Source: Amycolatopsis thermoflava N1165 (GTDB taxonomy: Bacteria; Actinomycetota; Actinomycetes; Mycobacteriales; Pseudonocardiaceae). Taken from it: DNA of 64,000 bases. The position numbers and the translations under genes were made by a program. The stretch covers positions 5,182,446 through 5,246,445 of the forward strand of contig NZ_KI421511.1 in the NCBI RefSeq assembly GCF_000473265.1, read 5' to 3'. This document shows positions 61,110-64,000 of this stretch, in pieces (position 1 is the stretch's first letter; every line of letters starts with the position of its first letter). Below the pieces are notes generated by a model. It was not told the origin of the DNA, searched no databases, and worked only from the letters and a program-made list of their open reading frames with translations.

Positions 61110-62344
61110 GGCGGCCCCGGCGGATCACCCTGCGCGCCCGGCTCACCCTGATCTACGGCGGGCTGTTCCTGGCCGGCGGTGTGGTGCTGCTCGGGGTCAC
61201 CTACGCGTTGTTCAACTCCCAGGTGGGTCGCGGCACGATCCGGCTGCTCACCCGCGTCGGCCCGGACCCCAGGACGGACACGGTGATCACGACGAACGAG
61301 CTGAACGACGTGATCACCAACTCCGAAGCCGAGCGCGTCGCGCGGGAGCAGGCCGCCCTGTTGCGTGAGGCCGCCGCGCACTCCCTGCTGGTGCAGGGCA
61401 CGATCGCGCTGGTCGTGGTCGGCGCGCTGGCGATCGGCTTCGGCTGGCTGGTCGCGGGCCGGGTGCTGGCGCCGCTGCACGGCGTCACCGGTTCGGCCCG
61501 CCGGATCGCGGCGTCCGCCGATCCGCGCCAGCACCGGCAGATCACGCTGCGCGGCCCGGACGACGAGGTCAAGGACCTGGCCGAGGCGTTCAACACGATG
61601 GTCGAGCGACTGGACCGCTCGTTCGACGGCCAGCGGCGGTTCGTCGCCAACGCCTCGCACGAGCTGCGCACCCCGCTGACGCTGAACCGGTCGCTGGTCG
61701 AGGTCGCGATGCACCGCCGGTCGGCGTCGCCGGACGTCAAGGAACTGGGCGAGAAGCTGCTGCAGATCAACTCGCGGCACGAGCGGCTCATCAGCGGTCT
61801 GCTGGTGCTGGCGAAGTCGGAGAACGTCGTGGAGCGGTTCCCGCTCGACCTCGCCAACGTCGTCACGCACGTCGTCGCGCAGACCGCCGACCAGGCGCGG
61901 GCCGCGGACGTGACGGTGACCGACTCGCCCGCGGAGGCCCCCACGCTGGGCGACGCGCTGCTGCTCGAACGGCTGGTGCACAACCTCGTCGAGAACGGCA
62001 TCCGGCACAACGAGCCGGGCGGCTGGGTCCACGTCGGCACACGCACCCGCGGCGACGTGGTCGAGATCGAGGTGAGCAACACCGGGCCCGCGGTGGCCGA
62101 TGCGGAAGTCCCAGCGCTGTTCGAACCGTTCCGCCGCCGCGCCGCGCCCCGGCTGGACTCGGCGAAGGGCGCCGGACTGGGGCTGTCGATCGTGCGCTCG
62201 GTCGCGAGCGCGCACGACGGCGAAGTGGCGGCCCGGCCACGTGACGGCGGCGGGCTCGTCGTCACCGTGCGACTGCCTGCCCGCGTGTCCGTTCAGGACC
62301 GGACGAGCTTCGGGATGTCGCGCAGGCCGGCGTCCGGCAGGTAG
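61106..62344 (+). CDS. OmpR-type sensor histidine kinase
   Basis: The 412-residue product has two membrane helices (about residues 10-33 and 92-116) flanking an extracytoplasmic loop of about 58 residues. A HAMP linker follows (VAGRVLAPLHGVTGSARRIA), then a HisKA domain (NASHELRTPLTLNR, phospho-acceptor His185) and HATPase motifs (NLVENGIRHNE, GAGLGLSIVRSV). It is the cognate sensor of the preceding OmpR-type regulator. The loop is large enough for a small sensor domain; the ligand may be the substrate of the divergent pump. The last 52 bases overlap the convergent DUF2156 gene. Confidence 0.93.
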   Translation: MRRPRRITLRARLTLIYGGLFLAGGVVLLGVTYALFNSQVGRGTIRLLTRVGPDPRTDTVITTNELNDVITNSEAERVAREQAALLREAAAHSLLVQGTIALVVVGALAIGFGWLVAGRVLAPLHGVTGSARRIAASADPRQHRQITLRGPDDEVKDLAEAFNTMVERLDRSFDGQRRFVANASHELRTPLTLNRSLVEVAMHRRSASPDVKELGEKLLQINSRHERLISGLLVLAKSENVVERFPLDLANVVTHVVAQTADQARAADVTVTDSPAEAPTLGDALLLERLVHNLVENGIRHNEPGGWVHVGTRTRGDVVEIEVSNTGPAVADAEVPALFEPFRRRAAPRLDSAKGAGLGLSIVRSVASAHDGEVAARPRDGGGLVVTVRLPARVSVQDRTSFGMSRRPASGR

Positions 62345-64000
62345 GCGCGGGCGATCGCGACGCCGATGCGCGGCAGGTCGGCTTCGTCGCGGTAGATCAG
62401 GTACATCGGCGCGTACCGGGGGCGGAACTTCGCCTTGAACGCATGCAGCGAGCGGAAGCCGTAGTACGGCTCCAGCGCCGCGCCGAGCTTGTCCAGCAGC
62501 GCGTCGAGGATCCGTGTGTCGCCATCGGTTCCGGCGCGGGCGAGCGGCGCGCCGGACAGCGACAGGTAGCGGGCGCCCTCGTCGCGGAAGGCCTGGCAGG
62601 CGGAGGCGATGAGGAACTCCACGACGTGCTTGAACCCGTCCGAGCGGCGGCGCATCACGTCCAGCGTCCAGCCCTCGATCTCGCCGTTCCCGGCGTAGAC
62701 CGGGATCCACGAGGTGACGCCGTGCACGCGCCCGTCCGCGTCGACCGCGAGCCCGGCCCGCACGTGCCGGTCCAGCGCCTCGTCCACCCCGCCGAGCGTG
62801 AAGCCCATCTCCGGCAGACCCTTGTCGCCCACCCACTCCTCGGAGATCGCCCGCACCTGCTGCAGCACCGCGCGCGGCTCGTCGGCCAGGTGGACCAGAC
62901 GGAACGTGATGCCCTCCTTGACGGCGCGGTTGAGCGCGCTGCGGGCCGGCTGCCACTGCTTGCCCTTGAACTCCAGGCCGGGCAGGTCGATCAGGGTGTC
63001 CTCGGCGACCTGCAGGTACCGCCAGCCCAGCCGCTCGGCGCCGCGCACCGACGGCTCGGTCGCGGAGAACAGGCACGGCACGAGCCCGGCGCGGTCGCAG
63101 TTCTCGGCGAACTCGGCGACCGCGCCGTCCCCGTCGGAGCGCGGGCAGATCGGGTCGCCGAGCGCGACGGCCACCCCGGCGTGCTTGCGGTAGGCCACGT
63201 AACCGGTGTCGTGCGCGATCGGGAAGTAGCGGTTCTCCGGCCAGGTGGTCATCCAGGACAGGGTGCCGCCGCCGTTGCGCTGGACGAGTTCGATGGCGTG
63301 CCGCCGGTCGCCGTCCGCCGTGCGGGGCCGCCACGGGACGCGGAAGGCGTGCCGCCCGGCGACGAGCAGCACCAGGTAGCCGAGCCAGAAGACGCTGTCG
63401 GTGACCACCAGCGGGACGTCGTCGACCGCTTCGACGGAGTCGAGGACCGTGGCGACCAGCAGCGCGACCCCGGTCAGCGCGGTGAGCAGGATGTCGAGCG
63501 CGGCGATGACGACGACGGCCCACCACGCGACCCGGCGGCCCCGGCTGAGCCCGCGCATCACGAGGAGGGCCAGCAGGATCACGACGACGACCTCGACGGC
63601 GGACGAATCGTCGGTGCCGGTGGGTCCGAGTGGACCGGTCGTGGGGAAAAACCACGTGACGATCCGGACGGCGGCCACGACCAGCAGCCCGGACGCGGCG
63701 AGCAGCCGCCATTCCCGACGGCTGGGCTGTCCGGTATTCCGGACGCGGTTCGGCCCGGCGATCCGCGGCGACAGCGGCAGGGTGATCGCCACGGCGAGGA
63801 AGTGCTCGACGTCGGCCAGGGTGCCGCCGTAGAGCAGGGCGATCCCGGCGTAGCCGACCAGCAGGATCCGCAGGCGCAGACGCCAGGGTGCGCGGAGGGT
63901 CGCGGTGGCGGCGGTGATCGCGGCGAAGGCGCCTGCGGACGGTCCGACGTCGAGGACCGTCGCAACGGCCGCCGCCCACGACGAGACGTCCCGGAGAGCG
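62293..64000 (-). CDS. DUF2156 / MprF-like membrane protein (5' end outside window)
   Basis: The frame is open at the right edge and ends at 62293, so at least 569 codons lie here and the start is outside. The visible N-terminal part is hydrophobic and includes GPSAGAFAAI, which resembles the rhomboid-type GxSxG region, and further membrane segments up to about 240 residues before the soluble part. The soluble C-terminal 340 residues are a DUF2156 domain of the phosphatidylglycerol lysyltransferase (MprF/LysX) superfamily: HAIELVQRNGGGTLSWMTTW, PENRYFPI, VAYRKHAGVAVALGDPICP, FVEFLIASA-like and GFRSLHAFKAKFRPRYAPMY. Such enzymes modify membrane lipids with amino acids from aminoacyl-tRNA. A GTG at 63792 is an internal codon, not the start, because the upstream frame continues with coherent membrane sequence. 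Confidence 0.87.
   Translation of the reverse strand, partial: ALRDVSSWAAAVATVLDVGPSAGAFAAITAATATLRAPWRLRLRILLVGYAGIALLYGGTLADVEHFLAVAITLPLSPRIAGPNRVRNTGQPSRREWRLLAASGLLVVAAVRIVTWFFPTTGPLGPTGTDDSSAVEVVVVILLALLVMRGLSRGRRVAWWAVVVIAALDILLTALTGVALLVATVLDSVEAVDDVPLVVTDSVFWLGYLVLLVAGRHAFRVPWRPRTADGDRRHAIELVQRNGGGTLSWMTTWPENRYFPIAHDTGYVAYRKHAGVAVALGDPICPRSDGDGAVAEFAENCDRAGLVPCLFSATEPSVRGAERLGWRYLQVAEDTLIDLPGLEFKGKQWQPARSALNRAVKEGITFRLVHLADEPRAVLQQVRAISEEWVGDKGLPEMGFTLGGVDEALDRHVRAGLAVDADGRVHGVTSWIPVYAGNGEIEGWTLDVMRRRSDGFKHVVEFLIASACQAFRDEGARYLSLSGAPLARAGTDGDTRILDALLDKLGAALEPYYGFRSLHAFKAKFRPRYAPMYLIYRDEADLPRIGVAIARAYLPDAGLRDIPKLVRS

Noticed and set aside
63790..63792. GTG as the start of the DUF2156 gene
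   Set aside because: The frame continues upstream to the edge of the window with coherent hydrophobic sequence, so the gene is truncated by the window rather than starting here.

Overview
The window is 64 kb of very GC-rich DNA with frequent GTG starts, ATGA/GTGA start-stop overlaps, many two-component systems and DmdR/IdeR-type iron boxes. This points to a filamentous actinomycete, most likely of the Pseudonocardiales (Amycolatopsis-like). That placement is inferred from gene content and style; no rRNA gene is present to confirm it.

Left arm (1-17850), mostly housekeeping and regulation. It opens with the N-terminal part of a membrane protein carrying a degenerate GGDEF and an intact EAL domain. 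Next come lon behind a HAIR-like (HspR) operator, a DedA protein, a NarL-type two-component pair, a Spo0M-like arrestin protein, and a Tat-lipoprotein multicopper oxidase with a small membrane partner. A second NarL-type pair and a divergent TetR/MFS pair with a palindromic operator follow. The arm ends with a glycosyltransferase/glycogen-debranching operon preceded by a perfect CIRCE (HrcA) element, an unexpected target for that regulator.

Centre (about 17.9-51.5 kb), a siderophore locus. It holds a periplasmic-type siderophore-binding lipoprotein, three NRPS genes (1126, 2393 and 3817 aa), MbtH, an alpha/beta hydrolase, an EntS-like exporter, an aryl-AMP ligase, two FecCD permeases, a salicylate synthase, an ornithine N5-monooxygenase and a hydroxyornithine formyltransferase. 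Iron boxes lie upstream of each main transcription unit. Domain order and A-domain specificity residues predict this assembly line: salicyl-ArCP > Cy module (Cys-like code) > Ser > D-Ser > Ser > D-(formyl-hydroxy-Orn) > one residue of unassigned code with a terminal E domain. No thioesterase is fused, so release probably needs a separate enzyme. The product would be a mixed-ligand phenolate-azoline/hydroxamate peptide. Gene order in the NRPS operon is the reverse of the predicted biosynthetic order.

Right arm (51.5-64 kb). A repeat-rich intergenic block comes first. It is followed by a split ligase/polymerase pair of LigD type, an ECF42-type sigma factor with its DGPF/YCII partner, a threonine dehydratase-like enzyme, and a lipoprotein/HlyD/ABC efflux operon divergent from an OmpR-type two-component system. 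Last is a DUF2156 (MprF-like) membrane protein that runs off the right edge.

Several intergenic gaps carry a dispersed palindromic repeat whose stem shows compensatory base changes between copies. Two of those copies sit directly behind stop codons in the same orientation. Two separate minisatellite-like expansions flank the first siderophore permease gene, and one of them forms a 57-codon frame translationally coupled at both ends.
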